Assembly (NCBI RefSeq): GCF_900108395.1 | Contig: NZ_FNXE01000008.1 | Span: 16,802 to 80,801, forward strand | DNA: 64,000 nt | Reading direction: 5' to 3' | DNA from: Paenimyroides marinum | GTDB lineage: Bacteria; Bacteroidota; Bacteroidia; Flavobacteriales; Flavobacteriaceae | Shown here: piece by piece, positions 56,664 through 64,000 of the stretch | How positions within the stretch are numbered: the first letter of the stretch is position 1 | Layout: each line of letters begins with the position of its first letter | Program-made: the position numbers and the translations under genes | Notes under the pieces: model-generated | The model's database searches: none | The model's input: only the letters and a program-made list of their open reading frames with translations | Told to the model about the DNA's origin: nothing

Positions 56664-58067
56664 ATGAATTCATTTGACGTAGTTGTAATAGGTTCTGGAC
56701 CTGGAGGTTATGTAGCGGCTATCCGTTGTGCTCAGTTAGGAATGAAAACTGCAATCATTGAAAAATATCCTACTTTAGGAGGAACTTGTTTAAATGTAGG
56801 ATGTATTCCTTCAAAAGCCTTATTGGCATCATCACACCATGTGGATGAAATCAAACATTTTGCGGATCACGGTATCGAATTACCAGGTGAGGTAAAAATT
56901 GATTTAGAAAAAATGATTGCCCGTAAACAAGCAGTTGTAGATCAAACATGCGGCGGTGTCAAGTTTTTAATGGATAAGAACAACATTACTGTTTTTGAAG
57001 GTGTTGGATCTTTTGAAAATGCAACTACCGTTAATGTAACAAAAAACGATGGATCTGTTGAGCAGATTTCTGCTAAAAACACCATCATTGCTACAGGATC
57101 TAAACCATCGTCTTTACCGTTTATCTCTATCGATAAAGAACGCATCATTACTTCAACTGAAGCTTTAAAATTAAAAGAAGTACCTAAACACTTAATCATT
57201 ATTGGTGGTGGTGTAATTGGATTAGAATTAGGTCAGGTTTACTTACGTTTAGGTGCACAAGTATCTGTTGTAGAATATGCAGATCGTGTGTTACCAACTA
57301 TGGATGGAGCTGTTTCTAAAGAACTGACTAAAGTTTTGAAAAAAGCGGGTATGAAATTCTATACTTCACATAAAGTTCAAAAAGTAGAAAGAAACGGAGA
57401 AACAGTTTTGGTTGAAGCTTTAAACGCTAAAGGAGAAGTGGTTGCGTTAGAGGGTGATTACTCTTTAGTATGTGTTGGTCGCCGTCCTTATACAGATGGA
57501 TTAAACGCAGATAAAGCAGGTGTTAAAATTACAGAAAGAGGTCAGGTTGAAGTAAACGATCATTTACAAACAACAGCTGCTAACATTTATGCAATTGGCG
57601 ATGTTGTTCGCGGAGCCATGTTAGCACACAAAGCAGAAGAAGAAGGTGTTTTGGTTGCGGAACAATTAGCCGGACAAAAACCGCATATTGATTACAACTT
57701 AATTCCGGGTGTAGTTTACACGTGGCCTGAAGTTGCTGCTGTTGGTAAAACAGAAGAGCAGTTAAAAGCTGAAAATAAAGAATACAAAGCAGGTCAATTT
57801 CCATTTAAAGCATTAGGTCGTGCACGTGCAAGTGCTGATTTAGACGGATTTGTAAAAATCTTAGCAGATAAAACTACCGATGAAATCTTAGGATTCCATA
57901 TTGTAGGTGCCCGTGCTGCCGATTTAATTGCAGAAGCTGTTGTTGCTATGGAATATCGAGCATCTGCAGAAGATATTTCTCGTATGTCGCATGCACACCC
58001 AACGTTTGCAGAAGCTATTAAAGAAGCTGCTTTAGCAGCTACAGAAAACAGAGCGTTGCACGTTTAA
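56664..58067 (+). CDS. lpd: dihydrolipoyl dehydrogenase
   Basis: 467 residues. FAD site GSGPGGYVAAIRCAQLG, redox-active disulfide GGTCLNVGCIPSK, NAD site IGGGVIGLELG and the C-terminal His-Glu pair in SHAHPTFAEAIKE are intact. It is the E3 component shared by pyruvate, 2-oxoglutarate and branched-chain dehydrogenase complexes and the glycine cleavage system. It may serve the fused E1 at 12.5 kb. Monocistronic, with its own promoter and terminator. Confidence 0.97.
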   Translation: MNSFDVVVIGSGPGGYVAAIRCAQLGMKTAIIEKYPTLGGTCLNVGCIPSKALLASSHHVDEIKHFADHGIELPGEVKIDLEKMIARKQAVVDQTCGGVKFLMDKNNITVFEGVGSFENATTVNVTKNDGSVEQISAKNTIIATGSKPSSLPFISIDKERIITSTEALKLKEVPKHLIIIGGGVIGLELGQVYLRLGAQVSVVEYADRVLPTMDGAVSKELTKVLKKAGMKFYTSHKVQKVERNGETVLVEALNAKGEVVALEGDYSLVCVGRRPYTDGLNADKAGVKITERGQVEVNDHLQTTAANIYAIGDVVRGAMLAHKAEEEGVLVAEQLAGQKPHIDYNLIPGVVYTWPEVAAVGKTEEQLKAENKEYKAGQFPFKALGRARASADLDGFVKILADKTTDEILGFHIVGARAADLIAEAVVAMEYRASAEDISRMSHAHPTFAEAIKEAALAATENRALHV

Positions 58068-58068
58068 T

Positions 58069-58100
58069 AAAAAAAGAGGTTTTTAAAAACCTCTTTTTTT
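58069..58100 (+). terminator. lpd terminator
   Basis: AAAAAAAGAGGTTTTT and its exact reverse complement, immediately after the lpd stop. Confidence 0.85.
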
Positions 58101-58176
58101 ATTTCTAAAATTTGATGCGATTTTGAGACGGTGGTTATTGCACTTTCGTCCTTTTAGAAAATATATAGGTAATTAC

Positions 58177-58208
58177 TTGACAAACCCTGTTTTCAAATCG
58201 TATATTTG
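58177..58208 (+). promoter_or_regulatory. queA promoter
   Basis: TTG at 58177-58179, 21-base spacer, TATATTTG at 58201-58208. Leader of about 40-45 nt before the ATG at 58256. Confidence 0.65.
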
Positions 58209-58255
58209 CAAGCTCAATCTTTTTTTGAGTTAAACTTAACGGACTCTGATTCATT

Positions 58256-59305
58256 ATGAAGTTATCAAATTTTAATTTTAATTTACCACCTGAATTATTA
58301 GCAGAATTTCCTGCAGAAAACCGCGATGAAGCCCGCTTAATGGTTGTAAATCGTAAAGCAGGAACAATAGAACACAAACTTTTCAAAGATTTAATAGATT
58401 ATTTCGATGAGGGCGACGTAATGGTATTAAATAACACCAAAGTTTTTCCGGCCCGTTTATACGGTAATAAAGAAAAAACCGGTGCACGTATCGAAGTTTT
58501 CTTGTTACGCGAATTAAATGAAGAACAACGTTTGTGGGACGTTTTGGTAGATCCGGCAAGAAAAATCCGTATTGGTAATAAATTATATTTTGGTAACGAC
58601 GATTCTTTAGTGGCAGAAGTAATTGATAATACCACTTCACGCGGACGTACTTTGCGTTTTCTTTACGATGGTTCTTATGAAGAATTCCGTTTGAAATTGC
58701 GCGAACTTGGCGAAACACCTATTCCTAAATATATCAACAGAGAGGTAACTCCGGAAGACGAAGAGCGTTACCAAACGATTTATGCTACAGAAGAAGGAGC
58801 CGTTGCTGCACCAACAGCAGGATTGCATTTTTCTAAACATTTATTAAAACGATTGGAAATTAAAGGCGTTGATTTTGCAAAAGTTACGTTACATATTGGT
58901 TTGGGAACATTTAATCCGGTAGAGGTAGAAGATTTGTCTAAGCACAAAATGGATTCTGAAGAATTGATCATTACGCAAGAAGCCTGTGATATTGTAAATA
59001 AAGCCAAAGCTAACAAAAAGAAAATTTGTGCTGTGGGAACCACATCAATGCGTGCTTTAGAAAGTTCTGTTTCATCAAATCAAACATTGAATCCTTTTGA
59101 AGGTTGGACGAACAAATTTATTTTTCCTCCTTATGATTTTAGTATAGCAGATTGCATGGTTACTAATTTTCACATGCCTAAATCAACATTATTAATGATG
59201 ATTTCTGCATTTACAGGACACGATTTAATGATGAAAGCGTATGACGAAGCGGTAAAAGAAGGATATAAATTCTACTCGTATGGTGATGCCATGCTGATTT
59301 TATAG
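58256..59305 (+). CDS. queA: S-adenosylmethionine:tRNA ribosyltransferase-isomerase
   Basis: 349 residues. [23 protein letters not shown] at the N-terminus, [32 protein letters not shown] and [17 protein letters not shown] match QueA along its entire length. It transfers the ribosyl part of SAM onto preQ1-tRNA to form epoxyqueuosine. No other queuosine genes adjoin it. A bidirectional terminator separates it from the convergent sdaA. Confidence 0.95.
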   Translation: MKLSNFNFNLPPELLAEFPAENRDEARLMVVNRKAGTIEHKLFKDLIDYFDEGDVMVLNNTKVFPARLYGNKEKTGARIEVFLLRELNEEQRLWDVLVDPARKIRIGNKLYFGNDDSLVAEVIDNTTSRGRTLRFLYDGSYEEFRLKLRELGETPIPKYINREVTPEDEERYQTIYATEEGAVAAPTAGLHFSKHLLKRLEIKGVDFAKVTLHIGLGTFNPVEVEDLSKHKMDSEELIITQEACDIVNKAKANKKKICAVGTTSMRALESSVSSNQTLNPFEGWTNKFIFPPYDFSIADCMVTNFHMPKSTLLMMISAFTGHDLMMKAYDEAVKEGYKFYSYGDAMLIL

Positions 59306-59324
59306 AATAAAAATATAAAGAATA

Positions 59325-59362
59325 AAAAATCAGGTATTATACTTAAATAATACCTGATTTTT
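59325..59362. terminator. bidirectional terminator between queA and sdaA
   Basis: AAAAATCAGGTATTAT / ATAATACCTGATTTTT, 16-bp perfect stem, 6-nt loop. Confidence 0.85.
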
Positions 59363-59382
59363 TTGTTATTGTGAGAAGTAAA

Positions 59383-60804
59383 CTAACAATCGGAAAGGTT
59401 TACGGCAACAGCCAATCCGCCTTCTGAAGTTTCTTTGTATTTATTGTTCATATCTTGTGCGGTTTGCCACATCGTGTTCACTACTTTATCTAACGGAACT
59501 TTTGCGTTTTTAGGATCGGTGTCTAATGCCAGTTCGGCAGCGTTAATAGCTTTAATGGCACCCATGGTGTTGCGTTCAATACACGGAATTTGAACCAATC
59601 CGGCAATAGGATCACATGTTAAGCCCAAATGATGTTCCATGGCAATTTCGGCAGCAACGGTAACCTGTTCAGGTGTTCCGCCCATTAATTCGCATAGTGC
59701 CGCAGCAGCCATAGCCGATGACACACCAATTTCTGCCTGACACCCACCCATAGCAGCAGAAATAGTTGCTCCTTTTTTAAAGATAGAACCTATTTCGCCG
59801 GCAACCATTAAAAACCGTTTGATTTCTTTTTCACCCGCTTTGTGATTTTCGATTACCATATAGTACATTAAAACGGCAGGAATAACACCGGCACTTCCGT
59901 TGGTTGGTGCGGTAACCACACGACCTAACGAAGCGTTTACTTCGTTTACTGCCAACGCAAAACAGCTTACCCATTTTAAAATCTGACGGAAATAAACCTT
60001 TGTTTTACGAATGGTTTGTAGCCATTCTTGCGGATTATTATAAGGTAAATCACTTTTTAATTTTTGGTATGTATCAAACGCCCGGCGACGTACATTTAAG
60101 CCACCCGGCAATGTCCCTTCAGTATGACAGCCAATATAGATGCATTCCAACATGGTATTCCAGATACGCATCAATTCTCTGTCGATTTCTTCAGGCGATC
60201 GTAACGATAATTCGTTTTGGTAAACCAATTCAGAAATCGATTTGTTTTCTTGTTTACAAAATGCCAATAATTCTTCGGCTTTATCAACAGGAAAAGGAAA
60301 AGTAGCTTTTATTTCTTCTTTTTCTGCATTTCCGGCCGATTCTTCTTTTACAACAAATCCACCACCAATAGAGTAGAAGGTAGAAATATACTGCGAATTG
60401 TCATAAAATGCAGTAAAAGTTAATCCGTTGGCATGAAAAGGCAAAAAGTTTTTATTAAAAACAATATGATCTTTTGGAATAAAATGTATTTTTCTGACAT
60501 TACCCAAATTCAATAAATGGGTTTCATTAATTTCATTGATAATTCCGGAAATATCATCAACAGGAACGTATTCTGGATCGGCACCGCTTAATCCCAGCAT
60601 AACAGCCAAATCGGTAGCATGACCAATTCCGGTTAACGAAAGCGACCCGTACAAATCAACAGTAACGCGTTCTATCCTTTCAAAAATATTTAAATCAATT
60701 AATTCGGCAATAAAACGTTCGGCAGCACGCCACGGACCTAATGTGTGGGAGCTTGAGGGACCAACGCCAATTTTTAACATATCAAAAACCGAAATACATT
60801 CCAT
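59383..60804 (-). CDS. sdaA: L-serine ammonia-lyase (iron-sulfur, single chain)
   Basis: 473 residues, fused alpha/beta form. The N-terminal [21 protein letters not shown] is the SdaA start. The C-terminal domain has [38 protein letters not shown] and [22 protein letters not shown]; the cysteines there coordinate the 4Fe-4S cluster and the terminal ...NLSDC supplies the tail cysteine. It deaminates serine to pyruvate. It is divergent from dnaK with a 262-bp gap. Confidence 0.95.
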   Translation of the reverse strand: MECISVFDMLKIGVGPSSSHTLGPWRAAERFIAELIDLNIFERIERVTVDLYGSLSLTGIGHATDLAVMLGLSGADPEYVPVDDISGIINEINETHLLNLGNVRKIHFIPKDHIVFNKNFLPFHANGLTFTAFYDNSQYISTFYSIGGGFVVKEESAGNAEKEEIKATFPFPVDKAEELLAFCKQENKSISELVYQNELSLRSPEEIDRELMRIWNTMLECIYIGCHTEGTLPGGLNVRRRAFDTYQKLKSDLPYNNPQEWLQTIRKTKVYFRQILKWVSCFALAVNEVNASLGRVVTAPTNGSAGVIPAVLMYYMVIENHKAGEKEIKRFLMVAGEIGSIFKKGATISAAMGGCQAEIGVSSAMAAAALCELMGGTPEQVTVAAEIAMEHHLGLTCDPIAGLVQIPCIERNTMGAIKAINAAELALDTDPKNAKVPLDKVVNTMWQTAQDMNNKYKETSEGGLAVAVNLSDC

Positions 60805-60934
60805 AATTTATCAAAAAAATAATAAGACGAAGATACGGAAAAATAAACGGAACTTTTTTAAATTTTTGTTAGATGTGATAAATGTTTGTTTAAGCAATTT
60901 TGGCATTAAAATAAAACATTCGTTGTTTCTTTTT

Positions 60935-60949
60935 ATGACACTGTGTCAT
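60935..60949. promoter_or_regulatory. 15-bp palindrome, candidate operator upstream of dnaK
   Basis: ATGACAC-T-GTGTCAT, perfect inverted repeat. The half-site ATGACA recurs at 60967, 32 bp (about three helical turns) downstream. It lies in the sdaA-dnaK divergent gap, so it could control either gene. It does not match CIRCE. Confidence 0.5.
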
Positions 60950-61066
60950 TAAAAAAACTATTTTTTATGACATTTTTTATGTTTTTTCATTTAGGCACAA
61001 CCTTTGACTAATAGAAACCGTGAACAAATCACAAAATAAAATACAAAGTAAAATACATAAAAAGAT

Positions 61067-62959
61067 ATGAGTAAGATAATTGGAATTGACTTAGGAACTA
61101 CCAACTCTTGTGTTGCTGTAATGGAAGGTAATGAAGCAGTGGTAATTCCAAATGCAGAAGGTAAAAGAACAACACCATCTGTAATTGCCTTTGTTGAAGG
61201 CGGAGAAATTAAAGTGGGTGATCCTGCAAAACGTCAGGCGGTAACAAACCCTACAAAAACCATAGCGTCTATTAAGCGTTTTATGGGCGAAAAATTTTCT
61301 GGAGTTCAGGATGAATTAAAGCATACTGCTTATAAAGTAGTTAAAGGCGATAACGATACACCGCGTGTTGATATTGACGGACGTTTATACACACCACAGG
61401 AATTATCGGCAATGACACTTCAAAAAATGAAAAAAACCGCAGAAGACTATTTAGGTCAGTCGGTTACTGAAGCGGTTATTACCGTACCAGCTTATTTTAA
61501 CGATGCACAACGTCAGGCAACTAAAGAAGCCGGAGAAATTGCAGGTTTAAAAGTACGCCGTATCATTAACGAACCTACTGCTGCAGCGTTGGCTTACGGT
61601 TTGGATAAAGGCGGACAAGATAAAAAAATTGCGGTTTATGATTTAGGTGGAGGTACATTTGATATTTCGATCTTGGAATTAGGTGATGGTGTTTTCGAAG
61701 TATTGTCAACGAACGGAGATACCCATTTAGGTGGTGACGATTTTGACCAGGTAATCATCAACTGGTTAGCAAACGAATTTAACAGTGCTGAAGGTGTAGA
61801 TTTGCGTCAGGATCCAATGGCATTGCAACGTTTAAAAGAAGCTGCTGAAAAAGCAAAAATCGAGTTGTCATCATCAGCTCAAACAGAAATCAATTTGCCG
61901 TATGTAACAGCTACTGCAACAGGTCCAAAACACTTGGTACAAACATTAACCCGTGCAAAATTTGAACAATTGTCAGATGATTTAGTACGCCGTTCAATGG
62001 AACCCTGTAAAAAAGCATTACAAGATGCAGGATTGTCAACATCAGACATTGATGAAGTAATTTTAGTTGGTGGATCTACACGTATCCCGGTAATTCAGGA
62101 ACAAGTAGAGAAATTCTTCGGTAAAAAACCATCAAAAGGAGTAAATCCTGATGAAGTAGTAGCTTTAGGAGCAGCTATTCAAGGTGGGGTGTTAACAGGA
62201 GACGTAAAAGACGTATTGTTATTAGACGTTACACCGTTATCATTAGGTATTGAAACAATGGGTGGCGTTTTCACAAAGTTAATCGAATCGAACACAACCA
62301 TTCCTACAAAGAAATCACAAGTATTCTCTACAGCAGTAGATAATCAACCGTCGGTCGAAATCCACGTGTTACAAGGTGAACGCCCAATGGCAAACGATAA
62401 TAAAACAATTGGTCGTTTCCATTTAGACGGAATTCCGCCAGCACAACGCGGTGTACCACAAATTGAAGTTACTTTTGATATTGATGCAAATGGTATCATT
62501 AAAGTATCGGCAACTGATAAAGGAACAGGTAAATCACATGACATACGTATCGAAGCTTCTTCAGGATTAACACCGGAAGAAATTGAAAAAATGAAGAAAG
62601 AGGCAGAAGCAAATGCTGAAGCAGATAAAAAAGCTAAAGAAACTGCCGATAAATTAAATGAAGCAGACGGAATGATTTTCCAAACCGAAAAACAGTTGAA
62701 AGAGTTTGGAGATAAATTATCAGACGGTAACAAATCGAACATCGAAGGCGCATTGGAAGAATTGAAAAAAGCATACGAAACTCGTGACGTTGCGACTATT
62801 CAACCGGCTTTAGACAAAATCAATGAAGCTTGGAAAGCAGCTTCTGAAGAAATGTACAAAGCTCAAGCCGATGCACAGCAAGGTGATGCACAACAAGCAC
62901 AGCCAAACCAAGAAGGCGGTGATGCTACACAAGATGTAGATTATGAAGAAGTGAAATAA
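61067..62959 (+). CDS. dnaK: molecular chaperone DnaK (Hsp70)
   Basis: 630 residues. [17 protein letters not shown] (ATP phosphate loop), [25 protein letters not shown] and the hydrophobic interdomain linker [13 protein letters not shown] are canonical. The C-terminal lid ends with the Gln/Ala-rich tail and DVDYEEVK, the EEVD-like end typical of bacterial DnaK. It folds and disaggregates proteins with DnaJ and GrpE, neither of which is in the window. No clear consensus promoter is seen; a palindrome upstream may be regulatory. Confidence 0.97.
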   Translation: MSKIIGIDLGTTNSCVAVMEGNEAVVIPNAEGKRTTPSVIAFVEGGEIKVGDPAKRQAVTNPTKTIASIKRFMGEKFSGVQDELKHTAYKVVKGDNDTPRVDIDGRLYTPQELSAMTLQKMKKTAEDYLGQSVTEAVITVPAYFNDAQRQATKEAGEIAGLKVRRIINEPTAAALAYGLDKGGQDKKIAVYDLGGGTFDISILELGDGVFEVLSTNGDTHLGGDDFDQVIINWLANEFNSAEGVDLRQDPMALQRLKEAAEKAKIELSSSAQTEINLPYVTATATGPKHLVQTLTRAKFEQLSDDLVRRSMEPCKKALQDAGLSTSDIDEVILVGGSTRIPVIQEQVEKFFGKKPSKGVNPDEVVALGAAIQGGVLTGDVKDVLLLDVTPLSLGIETMGGVFTKLIESNTTIPTKKSQVFSTAVDNQPSVEIHVLQGERPMANDNKTIGRFHLDGIPPAQRGVPQIEVTFDIDANGIIKVSATDKGTGKSHDIRIEASSGLTPEEIEKMKKEAEANAEADKKAKETADKLNEADGMIFQTEKQLKEFGDKLSDGNKSNIEGALEELKKAYETRDVATIQPALDKINEAWKAASEEMYKAQADAQQGDAQQAQPNQEGGDATQDVDYEEVK

Positions 62960-62991
62960 TTAGTGATTAATATCAACCATTAATAAGCAAT

Positions 62992-63024
62992 AAAACGCTG
63001 TAAATGTTATGTTTACAGCGTTTT
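62992..63024 (+). terminator. dnaK terminator
   Basis: AAAACGCTGTAAA / TTTACAGCGTTTT, 7-nt loop, T run. Confidence 0.85.
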
Positions 63025-63140
63025 TAATTTTTATTCTTTTTTGTTTTTACGCTATTTTAGTTGCTTTTTTTAAGATAATTGTACTGGAACTTAAAAGGGA
63101 GATAAATGGAATTTATAGATACTTATGATAAATATCGGCG

Positions 63141-63703
63141 ATGAATAAAATGAAAAACAATGTCTTGTCTGTGAGGGGAAATTTGATCCCAAAAGAGTAA
63201 CTTCTGTTTTTTGTCCAGATAAATGCAGTAAAAAAGAATATAAACAAAAGATGTTACAGCTTAAGAAAGAAGAGAAGTTGAAAGCATTGATAGATAAAAT
63301 ACCAGAGGATCGATTGTTTATTTCTGTTCCGGAATAACCCACGAAAAATTTGAAGAACTCATCATCAAAGAGCCGGACTTTTTAGGATTTCAAAGAATGA
63401 AAACCGAGAAAACACTGATGAATATGGAGAAAATATTTAAAGTTCAGAAAGCTCAACTATTAAAAAACAAAACCGATTTAGAAGCCAAAACGAAACAGAT
63501 TGTTGAACTTTCTACCCAAAATAAAAGTTTAAGAAAAGAAGTACAATTTTCTAAAAGCAAAAACAGTATTCTGCTGACCAACGAAAGTGTTTTTGCTGTT
63601 GAAAAGAAAAAATATCTGGATTCGGTAATAAATACTTTGGAAAAAGCAATCCAATTTGAAAGACTAAAACAACTGGATATGCAAATAAAAATTCCAGTTA
63701 AAG
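63141..63703 (+). pseudogene. decayed zinc-finger/coiled-coil gene, two frameshifts, cut by IS3
   Basis: Three reading frames join if one A is restored near 63152-63157 and another near 63333-63336. Frame 1: ATG at 63141 (MNKMKK). Frame 2 (63158-63337): QCLVCEGKFDPKRV then FCPDKCSKKEYKQKM, a four-cysteine zinc-finger pattern, ending VPE-stop. Frame 3 (from about 63337): ITHEKFEELIIKEPDFLG, then a coiled coil (KTDLEAKTKQIVELSTQNKS) to about 63700, where it runs into the IS3 end. The intact gene would be a ~190-residue or longer zinc-finger/coiled-coil protein. No family named; frame repair is inference. Confidence 0.6.
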
Positions 63704-64000
63704 TTAAGCGACATTTTTGTAAAATTTATTTTGATTGTTAAACTCTTCTATTGTTTTGTAATTCAGTGCTCGGTGTCTTCTTTTTTTATTGTACCATACT
63801 TCTATATATTCAAAAACTTCTATTTCCATTTGTTGCTTTGTAACGAGCTTGTTCCCGTATATTAACTCGGTTTTCAGTGATTTAAAGAAGCTTTCCGCTA
63901 CTGCGTTATCCCAACAATTTCCCTTTCGTGACATGCTTCGGGTTACGCCGTAAGACTCCAGTACATTGGTAAATTTCTTTGTGGCATATTGCACTCCTTG
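63704..64000 (-). mobile_element. IS3-family insertion sequence, transposase 3' part
   Basis: The minus strand, read to the window edge, gives QGVQYATKKF then GVTRSMSRKGNCWDNAVAES, FFKSLKTEL and RRHRALNYKTIEEF. This is the C-terminal end of the OrfB (DDE integrase core) of IS3-family elements; the Glu of the DDE triad is in NAVAESFF. The stop is at 63704-63706, so the terminal inverted repeat should lie at about 63695-63720 (GTTAAGCGACATTTTTG). The 5' part of the transposase, OrfA and the other end lie outside the window. Confidence 0.9.

Noticed and set aside
60805..61066. CIRCE or known heat-shock operator upstream of dnaK
   Set aside because: The 15-bp palindrome does not fit the 9-bp arms and 9-bp spacer of CIRCE.
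63091..63342. 83-codon minus-strand ORF near the IS3 end
   Set aside because: Antisense to the zinc-finger pseudogene, which has clear cysteine spacing on the plus strand.

Overview
This window is an ordinary, mostly housekeeping stretch of a low-GC Bacteroidota chromosome, most likely Flavobacteriaceae. The evidence is: promoter boxes of the form TAnnTTTG, sometimes with a TTG about 19 nt upstream; few obvious Shine-Dalgarno sites; a fused SecDF; a fused alpha/beta 2-oxoacid dehydrogenase E1; a short CarB without the C-terminal regulatory domain; and many short lipoproteins and outer-membrane barrels. I cannot name the genus from the sequence alone. No rRNA, tRNA, CRISPR array, prophage or recognised defence system was seen.

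Layout. 1-7.1 kb: truncated ftsE-like ATPase (-), then an ACP phosphodiesterase-like gene, a CLC chloride channel, uvrA, a LOG-family protein and a GreA-resembling coiled-coil protein (+). 7.2-17.2 kb: gyrB, secDF, the fused E1, an orphan membrane protein and an alpha-oxoamine synthase (+). 17.3-24.1 kb: NlpE-like lipoprotein (-), guaA (+), then a minus-strand block with a small membrane protein, the YggS PLP protein, DUF1015, 3-hydroxybutyryl-CoA dehydrogenase and a Gfo/Idh/MocA oxidoreductase. 24.2-26.3 kb: pcm (+), a 400-base repeat-rich gap, and two overlapping unrecognised coiled-coil genes. 26.4-41.4 kb: minus-strand housekeeping genes: smpB, an AarF/UbiB kinase, clpC, an outer-membrane protein, sucC, a four-gene operon (membrane protein, GT9 glycosyltransferase, degenerate AAA ATPase, DUF2200), rocD, carB and rpmH. 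41.6-50.9 kb: mixed accessory genes (TPR protein, lipoprotein, WG-repeat protein, lytic transglycosylase plus hydrolase, mtaB, peptide-binding lipoprotein, a truncated response-regulator remnant, a lipoprotein/outer-membrane pair). 50.9-54.8 kb: a tightly packed minus-strand operon (acyl-ACP thioesterase, miaA, potassium channel, exonuclease/GIY-YIG). 54.9-63 kb: NUDIX and pyrE in a head-to-head pair, then an SRPBCC protein, lpd, queA, sdaA and dnaK. 63.1-64 kb: a frameshifted zinc-finger/coiled-coil pseudogene that ends at an IS3-family insertion sequence running out of the window.

Functional links. The fused E1 and lpd could supply two of the three 2-oxoacid dehydrogenase components. No E2 is present here. 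clpC and dnaK (proteostasis), smpB (ribosome rescue), miaA, mtaB and queA (tRNA modification), and pyrE, carB and guaA (nucleotide synthesis) are core functions.

The least explained items are the coiled-coil pair at 25.3-26.3 kb, the AAA ATPase with altered Walker residues, the palindrome upstream of dnaK, the decayed gene next to the IS3 copy, the broken response regulator, and several promoters so close to start codons that leaderless transcripts are predicted. I found no clear evidence of a wholly new multi-gene system.
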